A stretch of DNA of 55,455 nt, from positions 1-55,455 of the forward strand of contig JASNJN010000201.1 in NCBI GenBank assembly GCA_030180075.1, given 5' to 3'. Under the pieces are notes generated by a model. The model worked only from the letters and a program-made list of their open reading frames with translations, searched no databases and was not told where the DNA came from. The DNA comes from Mikrocytos mackini (lineage: Eukaryota; Endomyxa; Ascetosporea; Mikrocytida; Mikrocytiidae). Positions within the stretch are counted from its first letter, which is position 1; every line of letters begins with the position of its first letter. The position numbers and the translations under genes were made by a program. This document shows, one piece after another, positions 20,744 through 30,850 of this stretch.

Positions 20744-20878
20744 TGTAATAAATGAAGTCCTAATATTTTCTAAGAATTTAAATATTTATTATTATCACTC
20801 AGTTCAGGATGAGTGATAATGGCCCCATAACGCCTATACGGTCTTTATAGGGTCCTAATAGGTGGTTATACCACTACA
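20744..20878 (-). repeat. gypsy-3 5' LTR
   Basis: 135-bp partner of 16279-16413. In element orientation its last base is the A of the Gag ATG. The next bases, TGGCGACATC, begin with the TGG expected of a tRNA primer-binding site, so start codon and candidate PBS overlap. Confidence 0.9.
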
Positions 20879-21259
20879 ATATCCTACTGAATACAGACAT
20901 GTTGGAAAATANANATACAAAATTTATGTCAAAAATACATGGCAAACAAAACTTGTTACAGTAAACTCTGAAGGTTTGGCCGGTTTTTGTCCCAAAATGC
21001 CTTGGACTGGCTAAGATTAGAGTGACTAAGACATCTAAATTCTCTTTATATATTTTGGTAACAGAAATCTCAATTTGTTGTTTTCCCAAGGAGACCCTTG
21101 GTTGTATCATCCATTAGGGGAAATCATATAAAACCTATTGATAATGTATATTTTCATCTATAAACCACGAATAGTTAATTTAAAATACAAGTAAAACCAC
21201 GAGGAAACGTTTTAGCCACAGAGTTCGGTTAAAAAGGGGATATACACAATTTACAGGTA

Positions 21260-23360
21260 CAGTCAACTCTCTCTATTGCCCATATCTTTATAATAAAACT
21301 CTTTATAGTAGAGTATAAACGTTGTTTTTTCAAAAGATTTTAAATTTTCATTTTTTTTAAATTACGCAATAAGTAACGGTTTAATAAGCTATTCAAGCTG
21401 TGGTCATTTAATATATTAATATGTATCTGGCTATGTAGATTTTCTTCACATTGCCGTATAATAATATCTCTTAAAATTTTCAAAAGTTATAATCCATGAA
21501 TAACACACGCGTGTCGATAAGCATTAGCCAAAAAAAAGCAATGATAACATTCTACGAGTCGTTAGTAGATAAAAATATCAAAGCTGTGCAAAACTATTGC
21601 GTAAGAAGCCTGGGAATCAAACCAGCCATCAATACAATATCGCGGATAATAAAGAACAAGGATCACTGGAAATCATTGAAAGATTCCGACTCTTGTAAGA
21701 TGAGAAAGCCAACGAACTATGAGTTTGATAACGAACTGTTGGATTGGTTTAATGAAAAACAAAATTTGGGATTCAAAATTACAGGGGATATGATTATAGC
21801 TCGGGCTTCATCTATACAACAAAACTACAAAGATTTAAAGCTGCAACTTTCCTCAGGTTGGTTAAGCTCTTTTAAAAGCAGACATGGGATAAAAAATCGC
21901 TATAGACACGGGGAATCGTTTTTAGTGACCCTTGAGAAGTTTATAGACGAAATTCCCACCATTAAACAAAAAATAGATGGTTATGAACTTAGAAACGTTT
22001 ATAATATGGATGAGACTTCTCTATTTTACAGATTAGAACCCAATCGGACACTTGCTTCTATTCCAGTAAAGGGTAAAAAGAAGAATAAAGATCGTATAAC
22101 CATCGGATTTTGTTGCAATGCAGATGGGTCTAGAAAGGAAAAGCCCATCGTTATACACAAATATAAATCACCAAGATGCTTCTCTAATTTTGACGCAAGT
22201 CTCTTCTGTGATTATTATACAAGTACGAATGCTTGGATGAACCAGGAAATTTTTTCGATCTGGGTAAAAAGATTTGACAAGACTCTTACTGAAAAAACAC
22301 TCCTCATTCTAGATAATTTCTCTAGACATGATTACAAGGTAGAAAGGAAACTAAAAAACATTGAATTTCTTTTTCTTCCAAAGAACAGTACTTCAATTCT
22401 TCAGCCTTTGGACATGGGCATAATATACAGTTTCAAAAGAAAATACAAGAAGTTTTATTTAGATTATATAATGACAAATATGGATCAAAACGGAGTTATG
22501 AAAAAAATTCTTATGGATAAGGTAATCATAAATATATACAAAGGATGGGATTTAGTAACTGAAGAAACTATAAAAAATTGCTATAAGAAAACTTCGTTAT
22601 TTACCAAACTATGCTCCGAAAAAGATGCATCTGATGAAAATTATGTTAAGACAGAATGTGAAAATGTTTTAAAAGAAAATAAAGAATTAGATTACAAATA
22701 TAAAAATGTATTCGGACAAAATTTTAGGTTTAAAGAATATATGGTGTTAGAGGATAAGTATGAAGAATTGTTGCTTAATGAACTTGTAATCGATCGTGTT
22801 GATAGTGATAATGAAATAAACATGATGGTTAAAAGCGGCGATGATGATGTTGATGATTATTATTATGAAGAAAATTATTTGGATTGGAATGATGAAAACT
22901 CTTTTGTGGATAGTGGAAATAATGAAAACTCTTTTGTGGATATTGGAAATAAAAAAAAAGAGGTTATAGAAAAATAAAAGAAATTGTGAAAATTAATAAA
23001 ATATTATTCCACTATGACTTAATCGACAAGAACGAATTTCTTCATCTAGAAAATTTATATGAAGAAATATTACGGAAAATGATTTTAAGTTGTCAACAAG
23101 TTAGACAACCGATGCTTTATGACTTTATAACAAGAAAAAAAGAAAAAAAGAATTAATTAGTGATATCCACGTACAACATTATTGACAGATTTTTAATACT
23201 AAATAAAATATAAGTTTTTATCAATAGCCAGACCGATTATATACAACAAGATTTATAAGTATTAACCCACATTTTTTGTGATTTATATAAGAGAAACTTC
23301 TCTATAAGGGAAGACGTAGTTAGTTATAACAAAAAGACGCCTTATAGGGAGAGTTGACTG
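21260..23360 (+). mobile_element. Tigger/pogo DNA transposon, apparently complete
   Basis: A 2101-bp element flanked by the TA dinucleotide (21258-21259, 23361-23362) with terminal inverted repeats CAGTCAACTCTCTCTAT and, on the other end, CAGTCAACTCTCCCTAT. It encodes one intact transposase. It landed in the left arm of the foldback element. A similar end (tacagtcaacccttgataaa) at about 31707 suggests another, truncated relative. Confidence 0.9.
21496..22977 (+). CDS. Tigger/pogo-type DDE transposase
   Basis: 493 residues. The N-terminal half is a CENP-B-like DNA-binding region: a helix-turn-helix near 10-60 and a second one near 80-150 ending in SGWLSSFKSRHGI. The DDE_1 catalytic core follows with NMDETSLFY, ILDNFSRHD and then PKNSTSILQPLDMGII, giving the D-D-D triad typical of Tigger/pogo. 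The C-terminus is acidic (DDDVDDYYYEEN) with a short tandem repeat of ENSFVD. The reading frame is undamaged and the ends are present, so the element could be autonomous. It should cut and paste itself into TA targets. Confidence 0.9.
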   Translation: MNNTRVSISISQKKAMITFYESLVDKNIKAVQNYCVRSLGIKPAINTISRIIKNKDHWKSLKDSDSCKMRKPTNYEFDNELLDWFNEKQNLGFKITGDMIIARASSIQQNYKDLKLQLSSGWLSSFKSRHGIKNRYRHGESFLVTLEKFIDEIPTIKQKIDGYELRNVYNMDETSLFYRLEPNRTLASIPVKGKKKNKDRITIGFCCNADGSRKEKPIVIHKYKSPRCFSNFDASLFCDYYTSTNAWMNQEIFSIWVKRFDKTLTEKTLLILDNFSRHDYKVERKLKNIEFLFLPKNSTSILQPLDMGIIYSFKRKYKKFYLDYIMTNMDQNGVMKKILMDKVIINIYKGWDLVTEETIKNCYKKTSLFTKLCSEKDASDENYVKTECENVLKENKELDYKYKNVFGQNFRFKEYMVLEDKYEELLLNELVIDRVDSDNEINMMVKSGDDDVDDYYYEENYLDWNDENSFVDSGNNENSFVDIGNKKKEVIEK

Positions 23361-23935
23361 TACTTATGTCTGGTCTTAACCATGTACAGTAAACTACGAA
23401 AGTCTAGCCAATTTCAAGACTTAATCACTCCATTCTCAGCCAATTTTTAGGGGGTTTGGTCCAATTTAATTTAAAATATTTTACTGTTTAAGTGCTTCTG
23501 GGGCTCTGAACATGATAAGAGATCGTGAAAATATTGATTTTACCCCAAATCAATCACTAATATATTGTTTTATTAAGTTCTTTAGGTGGGCAACATTCTA
23601 GTGTTAGTCAAATTACTACATAAGTTTGAAATACCTGTAAATTGTGTTTATCCCCATTTTTAACCGAACTCTATGGTTAAAACGTTTCCCAGCGGGTTTA
23701 CTTGTATTTCAAATTCACCATTCGTTTTTATAGATGAAAATAGACATTATCAACAGGTTTTATATTATTTTCCCGAATGAATGATACAACCAAGGGTGCC
23801 CCCTTGAGGGAACAACATATTAAGGTTTTTGTTATCAAAATATATAAGAGAATTTAGATGTCTTGGTCACTCTAATCTTAGCCAGTCCAAGGCATTTTGG
23901 GACAAAACCGGCTAAATCTTCAGAGTTTACCTTAT

Positions 23936-24085
23936 ATGATTTTGGCTAAAATCTCATTATAATTTCGAAATCTCAATAAAAAACATATGAATTTCGTGAA
24001 ACGGGGATAATTACGGGTGAAATTTTTTCCAAATAATTGATAAAATATGTGATTTGTACCAAATCACATATTTGTCGGCCCTAGT
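23936..24085. repeat. Fragment of MITE family 4
   Basis: The stretch from aaaatctcattataattt to catatttgtcggccctag matches 26600-26775 (aaaatctcattacaatttt to gccggcccc) in the same orientation, with moderate divergence. The left end is missing, probably lost at the junction with the foldback element. Confidence 0.5.
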
Positions 24086-24094
24086 TATGAGTTA

Positions 24095-25165
24095 TATTAA
24101 TTGTCTATAATGCCCTTTAATTATTGTAAGGTCGGCGAGCAACGTATCCACAAAATTATTTCTCTTTACTCGATTCATTCTCTGTAAACAAAAATCAAGC
24201 TGAGTTACAAGGTCTTTTACATTTTATGCTATTGTTATATGCTTTATTCTAGACCAAAGGCTTTCTATTTGATTTGTTGTTTCCTTGTACCTGTCTGCAA
24301 AGCCCAACCAATGATTAACCAGGTTATGGAGATATCCTATACGTCCTATCTCATTTAAACCTATATAACCACTCCAAAAATCAATGTTTGCAACAGTACC
24401 GGGCTTTAAACATTCGCGTATTATCCTGAAAAGTGTATTTCTTGATCTGCCCGTAACTATTCTAATAAAAAACTCACCAGAAATAATTTCTATTCTAGAG
24501 ATTGGACTTACGAATATTCGTTTTGAAAAACTTCGAATATTCGCCAAAAATCGAATTTCCGATATTCGTTTTCCGAATATTTTTTGAAAATAATTTTAAT
24601 TTTTGCAAAAATATTTAAATATTCGTTAATTTTTTGATGTCAAAAAAATTAAATTTTGGAATTGAATAAAAAAAAATTGTGCAAAATTTAGATTTTAAAA
24701 CCAGAATGACGAAACCAATATTAAAAAATTTATTAAAAAAATTTCAGCATTTAAGACATTTCAAAATTCCGAAGATTATTCGAATATTCATCTACTTGAA
24801 AAATCGTGCTTCGAATATTCGTGCATTTTGCAAGTGTCCAATCTCTAGTCTATTCCACCAAACATAATTTTATCTTCTATAAAAATGTTTCATCAATATG
24901 TACCTTCCGACCAATATTTCCTATAGTAGAAGAAACTTAATTATCGCATTTGTGAAAACAATTCGAAATATTTTAAACCATCTATGGAGTAGTATCGTAG
25001 CTTGAGTCAACCAGGATCACTATATCAACAATCGGAGTCAAATAACAGAAGCTTCAAAGTATAATCAAAAAATCCTTGAGGATTATTTTCTTATTTTCAA
25101 GTAATGAATCATAACGTATAAACTTAGTCTTCTTACAACTCGTACATCTCCAGCGCCAATGATCC
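24095..25165 (-). pseudogene. Merlin-type (IS1595-like) transposase remnant
   Basis: Recognisable blocks in order on the minus strand: a zinc-ribbon piece (CTSCKKTKFIRYDSLLE) near 25130; VHIDETF near 24915; FGGI, cut by a MITE, then IEIISGEFFIRIVTGR, PGTVANIDFWSGY, LVNHWLGF and NQIESLWSRIKH. These give the D-D-E residues of the ISXO2/IS1595 fold used by Merlin. Several stops break the frame, including TAA 24224-24226, after which the same frame continues (NVKDLVTQLDFCLQRMN). It is a dead copy. Terminal repeats were not identified. Confidence 0.75.
24495..24848. mobile_element. MITE inserted in the Merlin remnant
   Basis: A 354-bp element with inverted ends CTAGAGATTGGAC...GTCCAATCTCTAG, flanked by TCTATT on both sides (24489-24494 and 24849-24854). 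The interior is full of gaatattcg and its variants. It splits the Merlin motif FGGI from E. Confidence 0.85.
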
Positions 25166-25523
25166 GACTAGTTTCGTTCATCTTAAGATCGTTGCAAATT
25201 CATTGATTTCCCACAAATGCGTAAATACCCGAAATGTAAAATACCCTTTCTTTGTAAATATACGATCATATTTTTTCTATTTCTTGTTATATGGCCAATA
25301 AATTCATGTGAACTATGAAAACCAAATTTAAATTTTTAGTTGCCGAAACACAATCTGTGAGTTGACATTGCCGACGCCCCATCCCCATCATATCATTAAA
25401 GATTTTATAGCCATCCATACACTCTTGTTGTTTTAGTATTCAAGCAAACAATCCAAAAAGTATTTTTACTTATTTAACCAGCTTTTGTCTAATCCTATAA
25501 GATTAGAGGACTATTATAATCAC

Positions 25524-25719
25524 CAGGGTTCGGAAAATATGTGACAAAAAACGATCAAATATGTGAATAATATGTGTTTTAGGGATTATATAGGAAATTC
25601 ACAAATTTGCGGATACTTAGATATGCGATACCTAAAATTTTTAGAATTTATAAAGGATTTTGTGTCAAATTCCACCCAAAATATGTGATCATACGTTTTT
25701 CCATGTATTCCGAACCAAA
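25524..25719. mobile_element. hAT-type MITE family 1, copy b
   Basis: A 196-bp element, ends CAGGGTTCGGAAAATATGTG and ...CCGAACCAAA, with the 8-bp duplication ATAATCAC at 25516-25523 and 25720-25727. It shares most of its length with copy a at 15937-16138. Confidence 0.8.
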
Positions 25720-25727
25720 ATAATCAC

Positions 25728-26540
25728 CTGTAGTACTTGAAATAAAAGAACCTGTGCCATGTACTTGTTTTTTGATTCCATTTCTAACCTCAGTCTTAAC
25801 ATTATATTAATACGACGAGTTCATTTTGTAATCTAATGGATATTCATCGGCATTTGTTGTTTCTTTATTGATATATACATCAATTAACCTTGATGGAATA
25901 TGTGACTTCCAATTGCCATATCGGTTTTGATATTTGGTATTTATCTCGCTCATCAATTTCTGGATTGTAATACAATTTCTTAATCTTAACATTATGGATC
26001 AAATTTTAATGCTTCAAGATTGTTAAACCTGTTTTCTTCGGCGATTTGCAATGTATTAATCACCAAAACAGACTCATTAATCCATAGATTTGCATTCATC
26101 AGTTGGAGAAATAGTTAAACAACTTTTTAAAAAAATACTTGTAGAACTGTTCTCTAAAATCCTTCTTAAAATATTTACATATATAAATATCTATTATATC
26201 TGTTTGAAACATGAAAATTATTTTATAGCGAACGTTCATTATAAACGTAGTTAATTGTACATAAAATCACGATTCGAGTGTTATTTCTGGGTATGCCATA
26301 TAAATCTAAAATATGTTAGTGTTTATATCGTGTATTTTAAATTTTCATCTCTTCTACAAAATACCAAAGCCGTTGAATCATGAGCGTACCAAATTCACAT
26401 ACTCGGAGAAGGCTATAAAATAACCAACAAACGCCAACCGAATCACGAAGGAACGAAGCTATTAAAACTTAACCATTCATTCTTAGATTAATATAAATGG
26501 ATAAAATCGTTTTGAAAGAAAGATTTCGGGTTGGTTATTA
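25728..26540. other. Non-coding, nothing recognised
   Basis: About 800 bp of AT-rich sequence. A 61-codon minus-strand ORF at 25807-25992 has no recognisable motif and no start signal; I do not call it. Confidence 0.4.
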
Positions 26541-27103
26541 TTAGGGGCAGGGAAATATATGACGAAAATAGGTAAAATATGATTTTATATGATTTTGTCA
26601 AAATCTCATTACAATTTTGAATTTTCAACAAAATAAAATATATGAATTCCTTCAAATTGGAGATATTATAGGTGGATAATTTCCAGAAATTTGGTAAAAA
26701 TATATGATTTTTATCAAGGGATTACATTTTTCTACACCAAAAATTTTCAATTTTTGGTGTAGAAAATGCCGGCCCCGACGTATATTGTTTTCTAGTTAAT
26801 TATAAACTGATCTATCGACTTAGATTTTTATTTACTGGTTTCGTTTAAAAAGTTTTCTTTATAATTGGGCATTTTCCTCTATTTTAAAATTTTATATTGA
26901 AAATATGAAAAAGTGCAAATTATAAAGGGGTATTTTGACAACGGTCACTAAATAAAAATCCGAGTCGATAGTTTTGTTTAATATCTCCTGGGAAACAACA
27001 TATGTCATTTTGAGCTAAAAATAAGCAATATAAATTTTAGTTATTGGCGTAGAAAATGGGCCACCCTTTTATCAAATCATATATTTTCCGACCCCTAGTT
27101 ATT
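26541..27103. repeat. MITE family 4, two overlapping or adjacent copies
   Basis: The first copy starts aggggcagggaaatatatga and ends gccggcccc near 26776. The second runs to about 27103 (ttttccgacccctag) and holds a 65-bp imperfect inverted repeat, ctatcgacttagatttttat at 26812 against its complement ending at 26971. The phrase gtagaaaatg recurs at both right ends (26758 and 27048). The exact limits are uncertain. Confidence 0.5.
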
Positions 27104-27107
27104 GTTA

Positions 27108-27622
27108 ATGTTTGGAAAATATGTGACCTTTAGAGATTATAAAGTAAACATTTTGTGAGAAAACCACACCCTTTAAAAAATTTTTTAGATGTTTTCAAAT
27201 ATTTAGAAAGGTGTTTTGCGGTTTGTTTGCATGTTTTATTCGACAGAGACGTGTTTCAGGTTTTTTCGGCTCTGTTTTTTAAAAATGGGTGAAAATATCG
27301 AAATATTTTTTTTTGGAAGGGGCCGCAAGGGTCTCCCCCTTCCAAAAAATCAGTTATTAAAAATTAAATACACCTCACGGAACACGCGGAACATGTGTAA
27401 AACGTTTTTATAGTGTTTTTAGAAAGAAATAAGGCCTCTGTATTTTTTAATTTGGTGTGTTTTTATAAGTGAATCCATATTATAAAGTTTATACAAAAAA
27501 TTTTTATTCCTACAAAATATTAAATGTGATATCTAAAAATTTTACCTATTTATAAAGGAGTTTTGTGTTAAATTTTGCCGAATATGTGACCAAAATTTTT
27601 GTCACATAAATTCAGAGCCGTA
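27108..27622. mobile_element. hAT-type MITE family 1, copy c, with nested MITE
   Basis: The outer ends (tttggaaaatatgtgacc, and gtcacataaattcagagcc) and the right-hand part (aaaggagttttgtgttaaatttt) match MITE family 1 but are more divergent. It is split by the family-2 MITE at 27146-27478. Confidence 0.65.
27146..27478. mobile_element. MITE family 2, copy a
   Basis: Flanked by the 10-bp duplication ATTATAAAGT (27136-27145, 27479-27488). Imperfect inverted ends: tttgtgagaaaaccacacc on the left, complement of ggtgtgtttttataagtg on the right. An inverted second copy lies at about 33345-33630. Copy a alone holds a roughly 50-bp segment (about 27297-27350) with a strong hairpin, ttttttggaagggg pairing with cccccttccaaaaaa. 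Confidence 0.75.
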
Positions 27623-27764
27623 GTCGTCTAGAACCACAAATTTCAACAAAGTATTCCTATAAATATAAATCAATACCTATTGCCAAGCCCCTGTCTTTAT
27701 CCCTTAGTTTAAAAAACCCCTTTCCATTTGTAATTTACCCAATCATTAAAATTTAAAACTTATT

Positions 27765-28895
27765 TCATATATTAAATTTAATTAAAGAAACTATCTTTTC
27801 CATAACAATAAACAAATCATCAGCAATTTTTTTTAATTCTGTAATATCATATTCCGCTTTATTTCCAAACAAAAATGAGTTAATTCTTTCAATAAGACTC
27901 TTCAACTTTACCTTTTCACTTTCAAGTTGTTGTTCTTTCCCTTCTTTAGCTATTTCATTTACGTGTTCATCTGTCAATATTCGCCAGTCTTCTATTTTGG
28001 CGTCCAAATTCATTTTAAAGAACGCCAATACAAACTTACAAACGCTATTCAAGGGCAAAAGTTCCAAAAAGACAATATCTTTAACTTGAAAAAACCTCCA
28101 TTCTTTTGGTTTCTCTCCATCAGGCACTCCTTCTTGAACAACAGTATACTCCTTTGGTCCCGGTTCTAACATTCTTTGTAGAATTAAATCAGTCAATATT
28201 TTTACTTTTAAATATTTGTCTGAAGATTGATAAAACTCATTTGTTCCTTCCAATAAGGTAGGTGGTAAACTGTACAAAAACACGTCACGAGCCTCTTGCT
28301 CACTTGCATACACTGAGTATATATTTGTTCTCATCAAAACATTAAAAGCTTGCATTTCTTCTGTATTAAGTTTACGTAGTGTAACTCGTTGCTTTATTAA
28401 TTCAACTCTTTTAAAGTAAAAATTGTCAGCTCTACAGTTTATAAGTGTTCCCAATAAAAGCGCGGTTTTACCATCGATTTCTTTATTTAGTAGGCTTGCA
28501 ATGAAATTGCGCCTACTTTCATCGTACGATTCAAACCTCTCTTTAAAAGTTTCAGACATGTCTTTCAACATTTTTCCAAAGTCGTCTAAAGTTGCATAAA
28601 GCTCTTCTTTAGTGTCCTCATATAGTTCGTCATTGTTTTTAAGCTCTTCTTGAAAGTGTTTGTCGAGTACGTGCGCACTGTCAAACTTTACTATCAAAGG
28701 GTTTGAGTGCGTTTTGCAACTTGTGCTTATTGAGTTAATTGTTTGTTTGGAAGTGGTTTTGGAAGCTTCAATAGGGATTTGGCAGAGCAATAGAAATATA
28801 ATCAGAGTTGTGAAGGATACAATTGCTATTAGAGAAATTGTTAAAACGGTTGTGTTGTTAAGCTTCTTTGTCTTGGACTTTTTCTTTAAGACCAT
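27765..28895 (-). CDS. Membrane-anchored protein of unknown function
   Basis: A 376-residue protein with a lysine-rich start (KKKSKTKK), one transmembrane segment at about 16-38 (LTISLIAIVSFTTLIIFLLL) and a large, charged, mostly helical remainder, so most likely type II (N-terminus inside). Residues about 70-130 look coiled-coil-like. No family is recognised. The frame is intact, and the spacer to the divergent PH gene is 436 bp. The layout resembles that of the 40807-41698 protein (basic start, early TM, charged helical body), though I see no convincing sequence match. It is probably a lineage-specific surface or secretory-pathway protein. Confidence 0.65.
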   Translation of the reverse strand: MVLKKKSKTKKLNNTTVLTISLIAIVSFTTLIIFLLLCQIPIEASKTTSKQTINSISTSCKTHSNPLIVKFDSAHVLDKHFQEELKNNDELYEDTKEELYATLDDFGKMLKDMSETFKERFESYDESRRNFIASLLNKEIDGKTALLLGTLINCRADNFYFKRVELIKQRVTLRKLNTEEMQAFNVLMRTNIYSVYASEQEARDVFLYSLPPTLLEGTNEFYQSSDKYLKVKILTDLILQRMLEPGPKEYTVVQEGVPDGEKPKEWRFFQVKDIVFLELLPLNSVCKFVLAFFKMNLDAKIEDWRILTDEHVNEIAKEGKEQQLESEKVKLKSLIERINSFLFGNKAEYDITELKKIADDLFIVMEKIVSLIKFNI

Positions 28896-29331
28896 AAAAA
28901 TTAAGTTGGAGACCGTGAAAAGTTTAAAATTCTGTAGTTTTTTAAAGGGGCTGTTGTTGAGTAAAATGTTACGTTGGGGTATTGTAAAATTTGGAAATGA
29001 AACATAGCTGTGGTCTAGATGGTTGTAGATGTGTAATGAAGAAAATATTGTATTCTGTGGTTATCTGATTTTTAAATTATCCTATAATAGGATAGGGCGT
29101 CTTTTGTGTTATTTTAGGCTGTATGCTGAGTTATCAGCATCTGAAAAGAATACATCGAATTTTAGTGCATTTCTATGTCAGAGTTAAAAAGTTTGACATA
29201 AAATATTTTTTAATCTAAACAAGAAACAGTGAAATGCGTTGGAGTAAACTACACACCCCATAAGATATGTGTGTTGTGTAGTCGACAGTTGTGCAAAATT
29301 TTTGAAAAGAAATTTAAAAATTTAAAATCAG
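28896..29331. promoter_or_regulatory. Divergent intergenic region
   Basis: 436 bp between head-to-head genes. AAATTT-like sequence (gaaatttaaaaatttaaaatc) ends just before the PH-gene ATG. Two short inverted repeats are visible: atgctgagttatcagcat at about 29120, and ctacaca...tgtgtag at about 29248-29282. Their role is unknown. Confidence 0.35.
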
Positions 29332-30840
29332 ATGGGGACAGATCTCAACAACAGCGCCGACCGAGAGTTCGATGATTTTCTAAACGAACTCGCGAATCCA
29401 ACTAAGGCAGAAGAGAAGCTAACAGCGCAGAAACAACCAAATATACAAACTCCCCAAAATTCACAAGTCTATGCTTCAACTCAAACAGACGACCTTCTTT
29501 TTGACCTTACACACTCAGATGCCCCCCAACAACAGCCCAACTCGTCTCTCCACTTCAACACGTCCGAAACAACCGACGCAACCAACAGTGCACCGTTAGT
29601 ACGTCAAGAAAGCGACTTTCTTTTCAACGATCTATTCGCGCAGACAAACATCGGCCAAAAGTTTTCTCCAGGCCAACCCTCTCAGCCCGACCTCGCGTCT
29701 ACTCCGTTGCCCACCACCAGCTCCTTAGCCAAACAGCAAGACACCCAAAAAGAACCACAACAACAAGAAGAAGAACACCAAGTGGACTCTGAGTACCCCG
29801 TAAAGAACATCAAACCCGGGCCTTACTTCGAACTCCTTTCCTCACGTGGAAAGCTTTCTATTTTCGGCTACTTACAGAAAGGAGCTGTTTTCTGGAAAGC
29901 TGGAAAGTACGGGCTTCCACATTTTCTTTTCTTCAAACTCGACTCTAACCGTAAATTCATTCAATGGTTCTCACGGAATAAAACACTTCCAAATACACGC
30001 GTTTCTCTTTCTGCACTTCGCTCTTTAAAAATAGGAAACAATCCATTCTTTGCAAAACATTGCAACGATCGCCTTTTAAAACGCTCTCTTTCCCTTCAGC
30101 TGCAGGAACGATCTTCATCTTCGCCCATTTACTTCAACTCGGCAGCTACGCCAAAAAGTTACTATTAAAAGGATTTGGTTACTATGTCTGATATGTCCAA
30201 CAAAACTACCGAACAAAAGGGCTTCTTTCAACCCGTAGCTAACACAAACAAAAACAGTTTTGAAAGTTTAGACATTGTTTGTCTTAACAGCGTAAACTTC
30301 CTCGTGTGGGGCCGCGCATTGGCTCTTTTGGTAAACTTTAACAACAGACTTTCAGAGAAACAAAACAAAAAATTCTGGGACGTTACTGGTTACGTGCGAG
30401 ACATCGAAGATGTCGAAGTTCATCTAAACTTGCCACAAGAGCTCATAGACAAAAGTTACTTATTGCACCGCTTTGAATTTTTTGCGGCTGTACACTACAA
30501 CAAAAAGTATAAGGTAGAAAAGGCGCAGCTTACAGCCATAGAGCAATTTACCATTGACGAAATTTACCAGCAAAGCGACCAAATAAACAGTGGAATAAAA
30601 AAGATATACAAAAAGTTAAAGAGCAAGAAAATAACTCCGAAAGAGAAGGAATAAGTTACGGAACGATTAGACACACTCGCAGCAGATTATAAAGTTGTAA
30701 AGGACAATTACTTAGCTTTTGGGTTTAGTAGGACGAGGAAGATATACTGGCTAATGTACGCAGAGCTGATAGCTATGAATGAGGCAGTGATTGCGATTAC
30801 GAGCACAGCGGGAAGTAAGAACAGCTACAAAATGATTTAA
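29332..30840 (+). pseudogene. PH-domain protein with two in-frame TAA codons
   Basis: One reading frame spans the region. About 160 residues of Q/S/T-rich linker come first. A PH domain then begins: GYLQKGAVFWKAGKYGLPHF, RKFIQWFS, VSLSALRSLKIG, SLSLQL. It is completed after a loop by SLDIVCLNSVNFLVWGRALA, the SLDLIC...W-x-x-GL signature of PRAF-type PH domains. A TAA at 30166-30168 lies in the loop between these halves. A second TAA at 30652-30654 is followed by 61 more sensible codons ending at 30838-30840. The domain is split by the first stop, so either the gene is dead, the stops are read through, or the sequence has errors. PH domains usually bind phosphoinositides at membranes. Confidence 0.65.
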
Positions 30841-30850
30841 CATAAATAAC

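Larger units (their letters stand above)
16279..20878 (-). mobile_element. Ty3/gypsy retrotransposon 3, complete but defective
   Basis: A 4600-bp element bounded by two 135-bp LTRs (16279-16413 and 20744-20878) that start TGTA and end TACA and differ at two positions. No matching 5-bp TSD is visible (ataag against atatc). The coding part is more GC-rich than its surroundings and is broken by several stops and at least one frameshift. The RT family signature (CYLDDILIAG) differs from the other three gypsy elements, so this is a separate lineage, perhaps acquired from an animal host; that is inference. Confidence 0.9.
20959..23930. mobile_element. Foldback element with pogo-like ends, carrying a Tigger
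   Basis: About 300 bp at 20959-21257 is the inverted copy (roughly 85-90% by eye) of about 23625-23930. The ends read CAGTAAACTCTGAAG, preceded by TA on the left, like pogo/Tc1-mariner ends. Without the Tigger the element would be about 870 bp. A further internal copy of the terminus (TACAGTAAACTACG at about 23386) hints at an older rearrangement or nested end. The interior has no ORF of its own. Confidence 0.7.

Noticed and set aside
19699-20748. Plus-strand ORF of 349 codons opposite gypsy-3 Gag
   Set aside because: Antisense shadow of the GC-rich Gag frame; no domain and poor residue composition.
16274-20883. Target-site duplication for gypsy-3
   Set aside because: Flanks ataag and atatc do not match; recombination or a join near the ambiguous bases at 20912 may have removed it.
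25516-27764. CRISPR-like or tandem repeat array
   Set aside because: The repeats here are dispersed MITE copies with inverted ends and TSDs, not regularly spaced direct repeats.
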